From Cheiracanthium punctorium (lineage: Eukaryota > Arthropoda > Arachnida > Araneae > Cheiracanthiidae): a stretch of 64,000 nt of DNA. Numbering within the stretch: position 1 is the stretch's first letter; the number at the start of each line of letters is the position of its first letter. Positions 47,442-57,795 of the stretch are shown piece after piece. The notes under the pieces are model-generated. The model did not search any database. It was given only the letters and a program-made list of their open reading frames with translations, and was not told the DNA's origin. A program made the position numbers and the translations under genes. The stretch is from positions 558,001 to 622,000 of the forward strand of contig JAWZYV010019958.1 in the NCBI GenBank assembly GCA_038373885.1, written 5' to 3'.

Positions 47442-48688
47442 CAGGGTGTCCAGTGCTAATGGTGCCCAATGGCTATTTACTAAACCATTAGTCAGAGACA
47501 CATAGTTCCAATTGCAAAAATGCTTTAAATTGTGTAATTATTATATCAGAAACACAATCAATAAATCAATTCCTAAAAAATTTTGAAATTTGAATTTTTA
47601 TGTGGTCTTCCGGTCATATCAGTTATATTTAGAAAGAAAACAAAATCGTCCTCCTACGTTCAAAATTTACCTAGTTCTAAAGCAGAAAATATTTTGACTT
47701 GAGTCACTTTTCCACATTTAAAAATGCCCTATTAATGTAAACCGTTAAGAGACCATGTAAATATGAAATTTTAAATTATAGGTTTTAGTTTAATTTCCTG
47801 GCATAATATGGAGAAGGAAGCAAAGCAAACTTTAGAATACCAATCTTTAAGCAGAAGGTTATAGTCATGCTCTATAAAAAATCTATATGGACTTACTAAC
47901 TAAATCGTGTATGTGTAGCATGCAGATGTGTAGCACCCGGTATGCTACGACAAGTACAGAAAGCGTTTTCTACACAAGTGCATATTTGTATTGCTGCCAA
48001 AGGAAGCTACCTACTTTTGAGCAAATGTTATGCTAACAGAATTTGTAATATACGTTTCTAAAATGCATATATTTGTATTTTTAAATGGTTCATTTTCTAA
48101 TTTAATGTTTAAGGAAGTGTTTTATTTTCATTTTTTTTATTCTAAGTTATATTTAACACCAGTTCATTTGAAAAACTCTTTAAAAACTCTATTTTCAGTA
48201 TAAGCTGTATTTTTATGTTAATTTATTGGATACACATAGTTAAACGTTAATCGACTTTATTGCAATCTACATTCATAAAATCGTTAATAAAATTGCTAAT
48301 AAATATTACAAATAGCTCAAAATCATATACATCAATTTTTCTCAAATTCATTTTATATACAAGACCTATTTTACTGCTCGAAAAGTGCTCAAACTTTAAG
48401 GAGCTGTAACTCTGTAAATTGTAATCGTAAAAGGACGTTTTTTTTTTTTTTTTGTTTTGTGCATGAAATTGTAAAAAAGAAATTTTTTTCTAAATGTAAC
48501 TGCAGGACCGGGGGACTGTATAAAAATTTAAATTTTGTAATTTTTATAGGAATTGATTTATTGTCTTTCATTGTTTCTAGTATAATTGATTATATAATTT
48601 AAAGCATTTTTACAATTGGAACTATGTGTCTCTAACAGTTCAGTTTCGGAAATAGCCATTGGGCACCATCTGTACTGTACACCCCGTA
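47440..48688. mobile_element. Mariner-like element with ~260-bp terminal inverted repeats
   Basis: The element spans 47442-48686 (1245 bp), TA on both sides. The left end reads CAGGGTGTCCAGTGCTAATG and the right end, inward, CGGGGTGTACAGTACAGATG. Both continue with GGTGCCCAATGGCTATTT, AGAGACACATAGTTCCAATT and AATCAATAAATCAATTCCTA in the same order. The family C copy at 43.57 kb gives a paralogous empty site. No transposase was recognised in the ~700-base centre. Confidence 0.85.
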
Positions 48689-48860
48689 TGTATAAAGATG
48701 AACCCATTATTGAAAGTATTAAATTTTCAATAATGAGTACATGTACATCATATTAAAAATTTAATGATTTGTAAATCTGTTAATCTGTATCTGAAATTTG
48801 TAAATCTGTTACCAAATGATAAAAAACAAGCATTTTGGAAAAGAATTCTGTACTTTTTTC

Positions 48861-49637
48861 TAGAGGTGTAACGAATAGTGATTTGGCCGAATACCGAATA
48901 TTCCGCATATAGTTTAGGCTGAATACCGAATATTCAGCAGCCGAATATTAAATTTTTCAAAATTTCCTTTTAATTGTAAATAAAATGTCGCTTTTCAAAT
49001 TTGTAATTAAAAACTAACTAATATTAACTTTATATTATTTGTAAGTACTTAAAAATGCACAACAGTATATTATCTGTAAAACCATAAAATCTTAGTCATG
49101 AAAAAATATTTTACAAAGTTAAACACTAATAGCAGCATAATTGCATTGAGATATTCATAATTCAATAAAAATATTACGGCAAATGTGATTAATGTGGTAA
49201 CTATGCATAATCACTTCGTGCTTTGGTTTTTACAGCCTCTGAGCAAAACATATTTAGCAGCTTTTCAAAATTATGCTTGTAATAGAGGATTTGACGATTC
49301 CTCCTACTCCCACCCCATAAAGAAAAGTAGAAAACCAAGTCTAATAGTGTCACCCAGTAAAAAAGTCTGCACTTCCTTAAAAATATTAAATACATTAGAT
49401 TATGTTTCATTCACCTTAAAATTCAATAACTTGGGATATTTTATAATATGAAATTAACACATTGAAGTATGAAATATAAAGCAATATTATTTGTAAATGG
49501 ATTTAAAAAATACATGTTAATTTTTTTTTCTCTTTGTTCTGAAATTATTCAGCTGAATATGTAGCAATATTCAGCCACAACTATTCGGCTTACCGAATAT
49601 TCGACAAAAGAGCCGAAATTTACCGAGCCTACATCTA
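48861..49637. mobile_element. hAT-like non-autonomous element, TSD lost
   Basis: Ends TAGAGGTGTAACGAATAG and, inward from the right, TAGATGTAGGCTCGGTAAA. Subterminal regions repeat GAATA(C/T)CGAATATTC and CCGAATATTCG words. The 8-base flanks (CTTTTTTC and GATTAATA) do not match. Overlapping 88- and 69-codon ORFs inside have no transposase motif. Confidence 0.65.
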
Positions 49638-49799
49638 GATTAATACTACATTCACATTTTGGAATACACCAAATGTGTTTCAGGTGAGACTGATTTATAA
49701 TACAATGAATGTTTGAAAATAAAATAAAATTTGCTTATGGAATGTTATTTCATTAAACATAGTTAATGTAATGCTGTGAAATGTTTTGCTGATTATAAG

Positions 49800-50150
49800 G
49801 CTTCATTTTTCTAAATATTAATTGATTAATTCACTGCAGATATTAAAGTACAAACTATTTTACAATAAAATACCACTTAGTACTTTCGTTCGTTTTTTCC
49901 ATGCAATATTTGAGGTTTTTGACAGTTCCTTGACATACGGTTTTTGACATGACAGTTTAAACCATGGTTAAAATCATTAAAAACTTGCCAACGTTCTTAT
50001 GAAATGATATTCTGTTTGGGGTAGCATTTTTAGATGTTTGCTATTCACGCAAGCATATGCAAAACATGATATGACCATTTTTATAATGAAATATGCTTAA
50101 AAAAACAGCACATTTTTCTATCTGTACAGTATGGGAGCTCTGTGACCAGA
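49800..50150. repeat. Local repeat family C, copy 3
   Basis: Matches 46938-47300 and ends with GGGAGCTCTGTGACCA, equivalent to AGAGCTCTGTGACTAA in copy 1. A short internal duplication of TTTTTGACAT has occurred near 49917-49950. Confidence 0.8.
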
Positions 50151-50302
50151 GTGTAAAAAAATCATGATTTTCTTTAAATCAAACTAATTGGATTTTTTAA
50201 ATTTAGATCCGACTTTTTAAATAAAGTATAATTTTTTTAATAAATAATTAGATAAGATGGTAATAATAGATTTGATAAATATTTTTCAATATTTTTTGCT
50301 CC

Positions 50303-50565
50303 ATTTTATAAGAGAGTCAAAAAAGTTTATCATTTGTGTGACAAAATTAGATGTCGCAATTGATACGGATGTCCTATTGAAGTCACAGTTATCAGGCTTT
50401 AAATGGAAAACTGCACACACAATTTCCATTCATTTAAAATAATTTTTCCTGACTATCCAGTTTAATTTTTTTTTTCACAAATAAAATGATTTCCTCTGCA
50501 TGAAACATCAATATAAGAGGGGCTGTTCCCACAAAACGAAATCGTTCGAATGCAAAAAGTTTCTG
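50303..50565. repeat. Dispersed repeat family A, copy 3
   Basis: Shares GACAAAATTAGATGTCGCAA, TTGAAGTCACAGTTATCAGG and CGAAATCGTTCGAATGC with copies 1 and 2. The CRE-like palindrome is mutated (GGATGTCC). Confidence 0.75.
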
Positions 50566-51031
50566 CACTTTCCCAGAAGAGCATGAAATTTGATATAATG
50601 AAAATTGAAATGAAGTTATTTATTTTAAGTGGATGAAGATTAAATTTATTGAGTGTAGACATATTTTTGTCAATTTTTTTTTTCTAGTATTCATTGTAAT
50701 TGCCTCCATAATGGGCATTATCTTCTATACTCTTTTTTCAACCTAACCTGACAGTGTGTGGAAAGCTGGGAGTGCCGTATTGCATTGTTTGACAAGTATT
50801 CGTGTGCACTTTGGATAGTAAAGCCTTGATGCAATGAACACATTTTCTTTTAAATAAAGGTGAAATATTAAATTACTGAGCACACAAATTTTATAGTCGG
50901 ATTATATAAACATGCTTTTTTCCATTTAACGACGAATTTAAGATAAAAACGTAGTACATAAATGGACGAAATACATTGTAAGGACGGAAGGACGCAAGTC
51001 ATAACCTTCCACGTACTGTCAGATTGGATTG
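50566..51031. other. Non-coding, nothing recognised
   Basis: No feature seen. Confidence 0.45.
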
Positions 51032-51954
51032 AACTAGAACAGTGGTTCCCAACCTGTTTTTAATTGCGACGCCTTTCACATATCTCAAAAATGTTCGCGA
51101 CCCCCCCCCCCCCTCTTCCATCCATCATGTTTGATCAATAAGACAAAAAGTGAATAATGAAAAAATATATATATCTTAGGATTTAAAAATGATTACTTTT
51201 TATTCCGTACTGATCATTATTAGGATGACTGAGTTTGTATCTTGCTGACAAGTAATGCTATCCTTGGCTGAATATTTGTCAAAGCCAACCGCATCTTGGA
51301 CATGAAATTTATTACTGGCTTTTGTCTTAATCTACAGAAGAGTTTTAAATTCAACTTCACACATGTAAGTGGATGCAAATGGCACAAACATTTGAAGCAA
51401 AAGCTTAGAAATTATCGGATATGAGTGACGCACGGCACACCAAAATTGAATTAGTCTTGGTATAAATCACGGGCTGAGGAGTCATTTTGTAAATTCAAAA
51501 ATTCGCCCTGCGCTTATCAAGAAGATCGCCAACATCTAAAGATGTGTGAAGTGGATTTCGCACTAGTGCTGCCTCTTGTTCATAGTGAGCTCTGGGATAT
51601 ATCTTCGAATTTCAGATTTAAGAGCTTCAAGGTGGTTAATAATTTCTCACCTTAAATTAACTGCAATTTCTATTTCCGATACTTCTGCCTTAGTGAACAC
51701 GTTTTCAAAACTGGTTAACACTCCTAGATACACTTTACGACGTCAGTTTTTGTAGATTTAATACAAGCGCCCTGATGAGAAAAAGGATTTTTACTTTACA
51801 AAGAGAAAAGGGAGAAAGCATGTCTCATGGTAGAGAAACATGGAAATATTTTGCCATTTACTCCTACAAAATCGGTCTGCAGCGATCCCCGAGAAAAGGC
51901 ATGACAACCCACTAGGGGGTTGCGACCCCCCGTTTGGGAACCACTGAACTAGAG
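51032..51954 (-). mobile_element. hAT element with transposase fossil and 8-bp TSD
   Basis: The element spans 51040-51946 (907 bp). Both ends read CAGTGGTTCCCAA inward, with G/C-rich GCGACCCCC subterminal stretches. Flanks AACTAGAA (51032-51039) and AACTAGAG (51947-51954) match at 7 of 8 bases. The interior codes, on the minus strand, for the C-terminal part of a hAT transposase, so this is an internally deleted autonomous element. Confidence 0.92.
51233..51650 (-). pseudogene. hAT transposase C-terminal fossil
   Basis: Reading the minus strand, segments in three frames follow the usual order of the hAT C-terminal region: INHLEALKSEIRRYIPEL, then ALVRNPLHTSLDVGDLLDKR, then FLNLQNDSSARDLYQD, then FWCAVRHSYPIISKLLLQ, then VPFASTYMCEVEFKTLL, a stop, and IKTKASNKF. 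The F-ASTY-CE-F-L-IKTK pattern is the C-terminal hAT motif in the ZBED5/GTF2IRD2-like transposases. At least three frameshifts and a stop separate these, so no protein can be made. The catalytic N-terminal half and BED zinc finger are missing. Confidence 0.88.
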
Positions 51955-52750
51955 TATAGTCAGATTATAATAAAGAATTACTATAAGATCTCCAGAACGT
52001 TTATTACAGGTATAAATTATAACTGGGTGGAGAGAACAACTATCATGTATCCATAAGTTGATATGTGTATGTGTTTCCAAGGAAAAGTTGATGCTTTTCT
52101 AATAAAATAATGAATGTTTTTAATAAAATTATGAACATAATGCAGAATCACAAACTAAAAATATAGTATTCAAAGTTATATTACTGAAACAAGCCAGTAT
52201 GATTCTAATTTAATTTGTAGTCAGTGATTCAAATAAAAGGAGGGAATATTTTTAAAATAAATGTTCACATTTTATCAAAATATTTTTAAATTAAAAAATA
52301 TATATTAATAAAACAAAATAAAATCTTTCTAAAAATTCATATTTATACTGTTGACTCAAGAAAAAAAAGGCCATCTGGGGATGATTAAAAAATGGCACCC
52401 TGTTCTCGAAAAGGGCACTGTGGTTTTCCACGAGAATGTGACAGGTAGATAATATATATAGAAGCTGATTTGAAATGATCTGATTCCAACAACATATAGA
52501 GGTTTAATGTGTGTTGATGCACAATGCATAGTTAGATTTTTTTTTCCCCCAGCTTGCCTTGGTTTTCTCACTCTTGGGAGAAAATATCCTGTAGAAGCTT
52601 GCATAAGCGAATTAGGAAAATGATTTATAGGTAATATTTTGCCCTATACATGACATAAATAAAACATGAGTTAAATCTGTACAAAACTAGAAGTTTTTTA
52701 TTTTAAAAAAATGAAGTCTTAATATATGCAAGTAATGATATGAAATTTGT
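51955..52750. other. Non-coding, nothing recognised
   Basis: No exon or repeat identified. Confidence 0.45.
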
Positions 52751-52829
52751 GCTTAACTTTTTCTCTCGAAATTACGCGGCATACATGCTTATTATTTATG
52801 CCGCGTAATTTCGAGAGAAAAAGTTAAGC
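52751..52829. repeat. 33-bp perfect hairpin, first of a pair
   Basis: Arms 52751-52783 and 52797-52829 are perfect reverse complements (GCTTAACTTTTTCTCTCGAA, then ATTACGCGGCATA), with a 13-base loop. Confidence 0.97.
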
Positions 52830-52842
52830 TAAAGTAAAAAGT

Positions 52843-52911
52843 TAAAAATTTCTGAAACCTTCTTCAATGAATGCATAGTGCATTCATTGAAGAAGGTTTC
52901 AGAAATTTTTA
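52843..52911. repeat. 33-bp perfect hairpin, second of a pair
   Basis: Arms 52843-52875 and 52879-52911 are perfect reverse complements (TAAAAATTTCTGAAACCTTC, then TTCAATGAATGCA), with a 3-base loop TAG. It starts 13 bases after the first hairpin and has the same arm length. Confidence 0.97.
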
Positions 52912-53461
52912 GCCAGACATGATTTGTTAGGCAGTAGCGGAAGGGAGGGGAGGAAAACTGTTAATTCTTGTTCCTCAATTATATTACACTATAATACTGG
53001 GCCACATTCATGTATGATATTGCACCCATATTTACAAACTTTTAAACAAAAAAGGACTTTCAGCGTATGTGGATTAGGATAGATGTATTTAGCATGCAAA
53101 AAAATAAAAAATAATAATATCATTTAAAATTCCTGCAATGCAAGATGTATAAAAATTAATAAAAATCAGAAATTTTATTTAAATTCTTTTGTTTGCAATA
53201 ATTAGTGATGGGGTTCACCAATTTAAATGACTTTTCACATCCATTCCATCCTTTCACATTCATTAAAATCACTGGATTTTTTTTTTAAATCACTGATGTA
53301 AATCAATTGTTTTTCAAAGGAAAAAAAAACTGTGCAAACTTAAAAAAAAAATTAATTCCAAAACATACATTTTTATACACAGAAATATTTAAATGTTAGT
53401 TTAAAAATACACTTGAGAATACAATAGTAATCAATTTATTTAAAGGAATGCTGTAAAGGGG
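52912..53461. other. Non-coding; GATTTAAATCA-like low complexity
   Basis: Around 53260-53330 the sequence repeats AAATCACTGGATTTTT / AAATCACTGATGTAAATCA, similar to 4475-4630. It may belong to the same old hAT copy as the transposase fossil at 54060. Confidence 0.4.
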
Positions 53462-53935
53462 AACCACACTAGAGATGAGTTCGGGCTCACTTTTTGAAGC
53501 CCGAGCCCGAAATTTCAGCTAAAGATAAAAAAAAATTCAATTACTTCATTGATAGAATACAATAAATTTTGCCGTTTGTGCAAATTAAATGCATATACAG
53601 TTGCAAACTCTCAATGCAATTTCTAATTCTTTGTATCCATCCTTTATCAAAAAATGTCGGATATTATGACTAACTAAGGAATATGAACCGGCATTCTAAA
53701 ATATCCAAAGAGCTTCACGCACCTTCTAGGCTTCTGTGCCGCTATTTTTATTTATTTATTAATTTTTTATAAGTGCTTTTATTTTCCTCATGAATCACTT
53801 TTAAAAATCTGTTTCAAGCAGTATGCTCAATAAAGCAGAAATTTTTCCCGAGCCCGAACACAATTGTGAATTACAGAGCCAGAGCCCGGTTCGGGCCTGG
53901 GCTTGGGCTAAGCCTGTCTCATCTCTAAACCACAC
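53462..53935. mobile_element. hAT MITE (GAGCCC family), copy 2, perfect TSD
   Basis: The element spans 53470-53927 (458 bp), starting TAGAGATGAGTTCGGGCTC and ending CTCATCTCTA. AACCACAC flanks both sides (53462-53469, 53928-53935). It is homologous throughout to 34276-34721, including AATTGTGAATTACAGAGC near the right end. It inserted just upstream of an older hAT transposase fossil. Confidence 0.95.
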
Positions 53936-54001
53936 TACCTCCAGAGAACAGAAATCTATAAATAGTAAAGATAAAGAGGTTGTTCTCAATGTAAACTCCT
54001 A

Positions 54002-54035
<34 letters not shown>

Positions 54036-54254
54036 AGGGAAAATGTATCTGAAATTTTTCCTCTAGAATGGTGGAAAACCCATTTAAAGTCTATATGTAA
54101 AGAAGCTCAAATGGCTGTAAATCTGCTTCTTACAGCTGCAGCATCTACAGCATCAGTAGAAGGACTATTTTCTACAGGTCTAGTACAATCAAACTGAAAT
54201 AAACTAGGAAATGTAAAAGCTGGAAAACTTGTTTTTTTATATAAAATTTTTAAT
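53936..54254 (+). pseudogene. hAT transposase dimerisation-domain fossil
   Basis: The frame from about 54060 reads PLEWWKTHLKSICKEAQMAV, then NLLLTAAASTASVEGLFSTG, then LVQSN, a stop, then NKLGNVKAGKLVFLYKIFN. This matches the hAT C-terminal dimerisation region (PLEWWK...LAxxxLxxPATSAxSERxFSxAG...RxxLxxxxxxxLxFL). The SER motif is changed to SVEG. A poly-A stretch (54006-54031) interrupts the upstream part, and the GAGCCC MITE has inserted before it. The catalytic region is not recognisable, so the copy is inactive. Confidence 0.85.
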
Positions 54255-54829
54255 TCTATGAGCTCTGACTAAATAGTTTTTTTAAATATTTCAATGCTTG
54301 TTGAATGGTATTTCTTGTTAAAAATTTGGCTGATGCAGTTTTATATTATTTGCATCAGAAATAAAAGATAGAATGAAGGAATTACAGTAGCACTGATTTT
54401 TTCTTTTTATTAATCTTGCATTTACTGTACGTCTAAAATACACACAATTTTATTTTCTGTATTTCTGCATATGCTGATCTGATAGCATGGATTGGGTTGA
54501 ATAATCTTCTGGTTATATTCCTTTTTGATATTTGCAGGTTGTGATATTTGTAGATTGACCATATATATTTGAATACTAATTTTGTCATAAATCATACCCA
54601 TCCATCTTTTAGTAATATAAACTTCTTTCTAAACATACAGAACATGGTCCTTCCTGATTAAGGACCTACATATCAAAAATTCTTTTAAATACCCTATACC
54701 CTAGGGTTGAAAAATATTCAACTATAATTCCTTTTGTAAGAATTTTTCACCGGGTGATCACTAGCATTTATATGTTAATTCCCATTATGGACACATAATT
54801 ACAGGTGACCTTAATATAATAAAGGATTT
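54255..54829. other. Non-coding, nothing recognised
   Basis: AT-rich. It may include the decayed 3' flank of the hAT copy. Confidence 0.4.
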
Positions 54830-56170
54830 AAAATTAAGACATTAAGAACAAAGGAACTAAGTATAGGCTACCCTCTAAATAATAAAGGATATTTTAGCAC
54901 AATTTACATATGACAGACTATTATATATATAATGCTTCATTAAAATTCAATATATTTACTGCCCTTTTCCAGTATATAGAAAATTAATGTACTGTCTTCA
55001 TTGAGTAATATATTAGTTAAATCTTTTACTTCCTCAATAAAACTTTATTTATCTGATTAGATTAAATATTTGCAACAAAACTTTGTAATTACTTATGTCG
55101 ATAAATCCTTTAATAACTATGCAATATGTAAAAAGTTATATCATAATTTGTTATCTACTTCTATTAACAACAATTCTAATTTTACTCTTACAAATATTAC
55201 CACGTCTATATTTAATAAAAAGATAATAGCATACCATAAACTACTTAACCTGAAACATGATAATCTTAATTATCCATACTTAGTACTAATTTCTAAATTT
55301 CAGAAAACTCCTATTAAATTTAAATCTGTAACTGTAGAATGTAATACTTAACAACAATATAGCAAACATTACTTAGAATACTAACTTCTATGCATAATTT
55401 ATATATTAAGGCTAATAGCAACTCCATATCTATTAGTAACAGCTTTGATCGAAAAATAAACACACACTTAAGATTTACAAAATATTTCTTCTATCTCTAC
55501 ATATGACATTAGAGATCTATTTAATAACATTCAACTAAATGATCTCTACAATACAATACTTGATCTATTTAATAATAGCAGAGATACATTAAACTTAGAA
55601 TCACAATTTCCATTTAATTACTTCAAAATCTACTTAAGTTTATTATATACAATAACTATATACTACACAATAATAAACTTTATAAACAGGTCTTAGGTAA
55701 CCACAAAGTGGATCTACTTCTAGTTATTTAGCTGACCTTTATTTAATTATGAGAAACATTATGATAACTCCTCACTTATATTATATAGGTATATAGATAT
55801 TATTATTATTATAGCTACTGATAATTATAACACAGATATATTGCCCATTACCTATCCTCATAATTCAGAATCAGTTAAAAATCCTCAATCAAATAACAAT
55901 ATTAATTTTCTTGATTTACAAATATTAATAAATGATGACAGACATCTTAACTTTAATCTATACAATAATTGAGATGAACTTACTTTTAATGTAATTAGTT
56001 TAATAGATTTTACATCATGTATGCATATACTATTTCTCTTTAGAAATATTATGACTGATCATCTATATAGAGTAATATTTCTATGCACCAGTAATTAAGT
56101 CGGATAATACATCTTTTTTGTATAATACTGCATTAAGATACAATTACCCTAGCAGATTTCTAAAATCTTT
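54830..56170 (+). pseudogene. Decayed reverse transcriptase, Penelope-like-related family
   Basis: A series of plus-strand frame segments keeps the order of one RT family. FVITYVDKSFNNYAICKKLY is followed by YPYLVLISKFQKTPIKFK (55070-55351), then YDIRDLFNNIQLNDLYNTI at about 55502 (DFSTLYTNLP-like). NNKLYKQVLG and GSTSSYLADLYLIM follow near 55670-55750 (the G-PMGS-SxxLADLYL box), then RYIDI near 55788 (YIDD), then NFLDLQILI, FNLYNN and DELTFNVISL near 55900-55995 (FLDLxI...YDKRDDFNF). The second catalytic aspartate of YIDD is replaced by I, the GIPMG box is disrupted, and there are many stops and shifts. The stretch is even more AT-rich than its neighbours. Family placement is from memory and uncertain. 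Confidence 0.75.
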
Positions 56171-56429
56171 ATTATTTCCCAGCTCCAATTAGAAATACTA
56201 TAAAAATGTGCCCTCTTGGGAATTCTTGGTTGGAGAGGTTGGGGTTTGGACACTGGTTTTCTTTTTAAAAAAAATTTTAATCCATAAACCTTGGGTATTT
56301 ATTTGTACTTATGTGTTGATTTCTAAAAAAAAATTATTTAAAAAAAGCAAATGGATGATCACTGGTATTCTTTTTTTTTCTTTAGAGCAGTATCAGACAT
56401 ACTCTTAGTTACTTTTACGATAATAGTGA
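56171..56429. other. Non-coding, short gap
   Basis: Nothing recognised. Confidence 0.4.
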
Positions 56430-56830
56430 GCAGTGATCGCGATAACGCCTCTAGATGCGTATTTCACGCCTTAGCAATTCAGAATATGCCTTAAGAACTT
56501 TAGAATAAGTGTTTTTACGCATTACTTTTCCATATAAAATTCCGCTACATGATCGGTGATTATGGTGAGATTTCTCCTTGAAAATTATTTTTATTTACAG
56601 TCGACTCTAAAATCTGCGATATCTTTTAATGTAAACAGTGAAATTTACAGTTAACACTAACAGTGTACCTAGATTGTGTAATCAGTTATTATATATATTT
56701 ATGTGTAGCATTTGCAATTGTTCGTTGCTTTAATTACTCCTGTGGATAGGAAAATACTCCTTCTAAAAAGGTTAAGGAGTATTTTTACTCTTCTGAAAAA
56801 ATCTTAAATTGGTCACTGATAGTAAGTACC
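56430..56830. repeat. Dispersed repeat B, uninterrupted copy
   Basis: Matches 21215-21537 plus 22250-22300. Contains TATTTTTACTCTTCTGAAAA at about 56789, the empty-site equivalent of the hAT insertion at 21546-22241. Confidence 0.85.
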
Positions 56831-57329
56831 TGGCTAACGAGCCATGGTCAGTGTAAAATAATGGGTACGTAAATGGCTTGACATATATCAATAATCTTCA
56901 TGATTACCAAAGATTTACATCGCTGCTGGATCACTCATTCATTATCAGGGATGATTTGGTCAGCATTCAATGTTACAATGGCACATACTTTGTTTTGAAG
57001 AGGGATGCTAAATATTCAATGGTCGGTGCCATCAGGTTTGAGCAAAAAGTGGTTTAAGATAAGGCGCTTCCTTCCTCGCAGCAGAGAAAATGTCAGCGAA
57101 GATCTTGGCTGATACAATTGCGATTGTTCATGAATTGACTAACAGTGTCTTGATTATCTCAGAAATATATCTGTCCATATTCAGGATGTTCAAATTAAGC
57201 ATCAGGAATTTGAGTTGGCTGAACTGTCAAATAAATGAGTTTATGAAAAAATTCATCAAGTCTGTTATGGACTGTTTGCAACGTAGCTGTACACACTGAA
57301 AATCATTAATAGTTTCACTTGTCATATAC
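56831..57329. other. Probable extension of the Helitron fossil, not aligned
   Basis: Composition is less AT-rich than elsewhere, and minus-strand segments remain open for 20-40 codons, but I could not match them to a Helitron domain with confidence. Confidence 0.3.
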
Positions 57330-57795
57330 TGTGAACAAAGTCATTGCTGCATTCAAATTTCGAATGTATGTCTTCAAATTTCGAATTTTTTTATGAAATG
57401 CTTTGGAATGTGGATGGCATCGAAGGAACAACCAGACCAATTCATTAGGAAATTCAGAATGACCTGCATCAATCTTACAGTCCCTAAAATAATTCTGTTA
57501 ATTTGAGTTTTTACTCTTTCTTCAGGAAATGGCAAAGCTCCACGGTGAATGCAAGCCATGTTAAAACGTTGTAAACTATGATAGTAAGTATCCGCATTTG
57601 TGGCAGCTTTGTATATATTTAGACTGTTTACACGAAGTACTTGTCGGCAGCTATTCTATGCTGCTCTCTTTCCAAATGCTTTGTTTCATCTGCACGTTCC
57701 CGCATTTGAGCCAAGCACTGCTGCCGATGATCATGTTTTCACAGCTCATTTTTGAGCCACACTTTCATGCATTTAAGCCTTTGTCGTGCGATACA
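57330..57795 (-). pseudogene. Helitron Rep/helicase N-terminal fossil
   Basis: Minus-strand segments give, in order, MKVWLKNEL, a stop, then HRQQCLAQMRERADETKHLE (the arginine-rich 'RRLAQMRERAxxTR' repeat seen near the N-terminus of Helitron proteins). YYHSLQRFNMACIHRGALPF followed by PEERVKT corresponds to the 'GRMxxxCxxCxALxFxxER' block, then a frameshift, and FRDCKIDAGHSEFPNELVWL and HPHSKAFHKKIRN correspond to 'FxxCCxxGKxxLPxxxxxPxxL...SKxFxxNIRxYN'. Several stops and shifts are present and one cysteine of the CxxC pair is R. Inactive. Confidence 0.75.
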
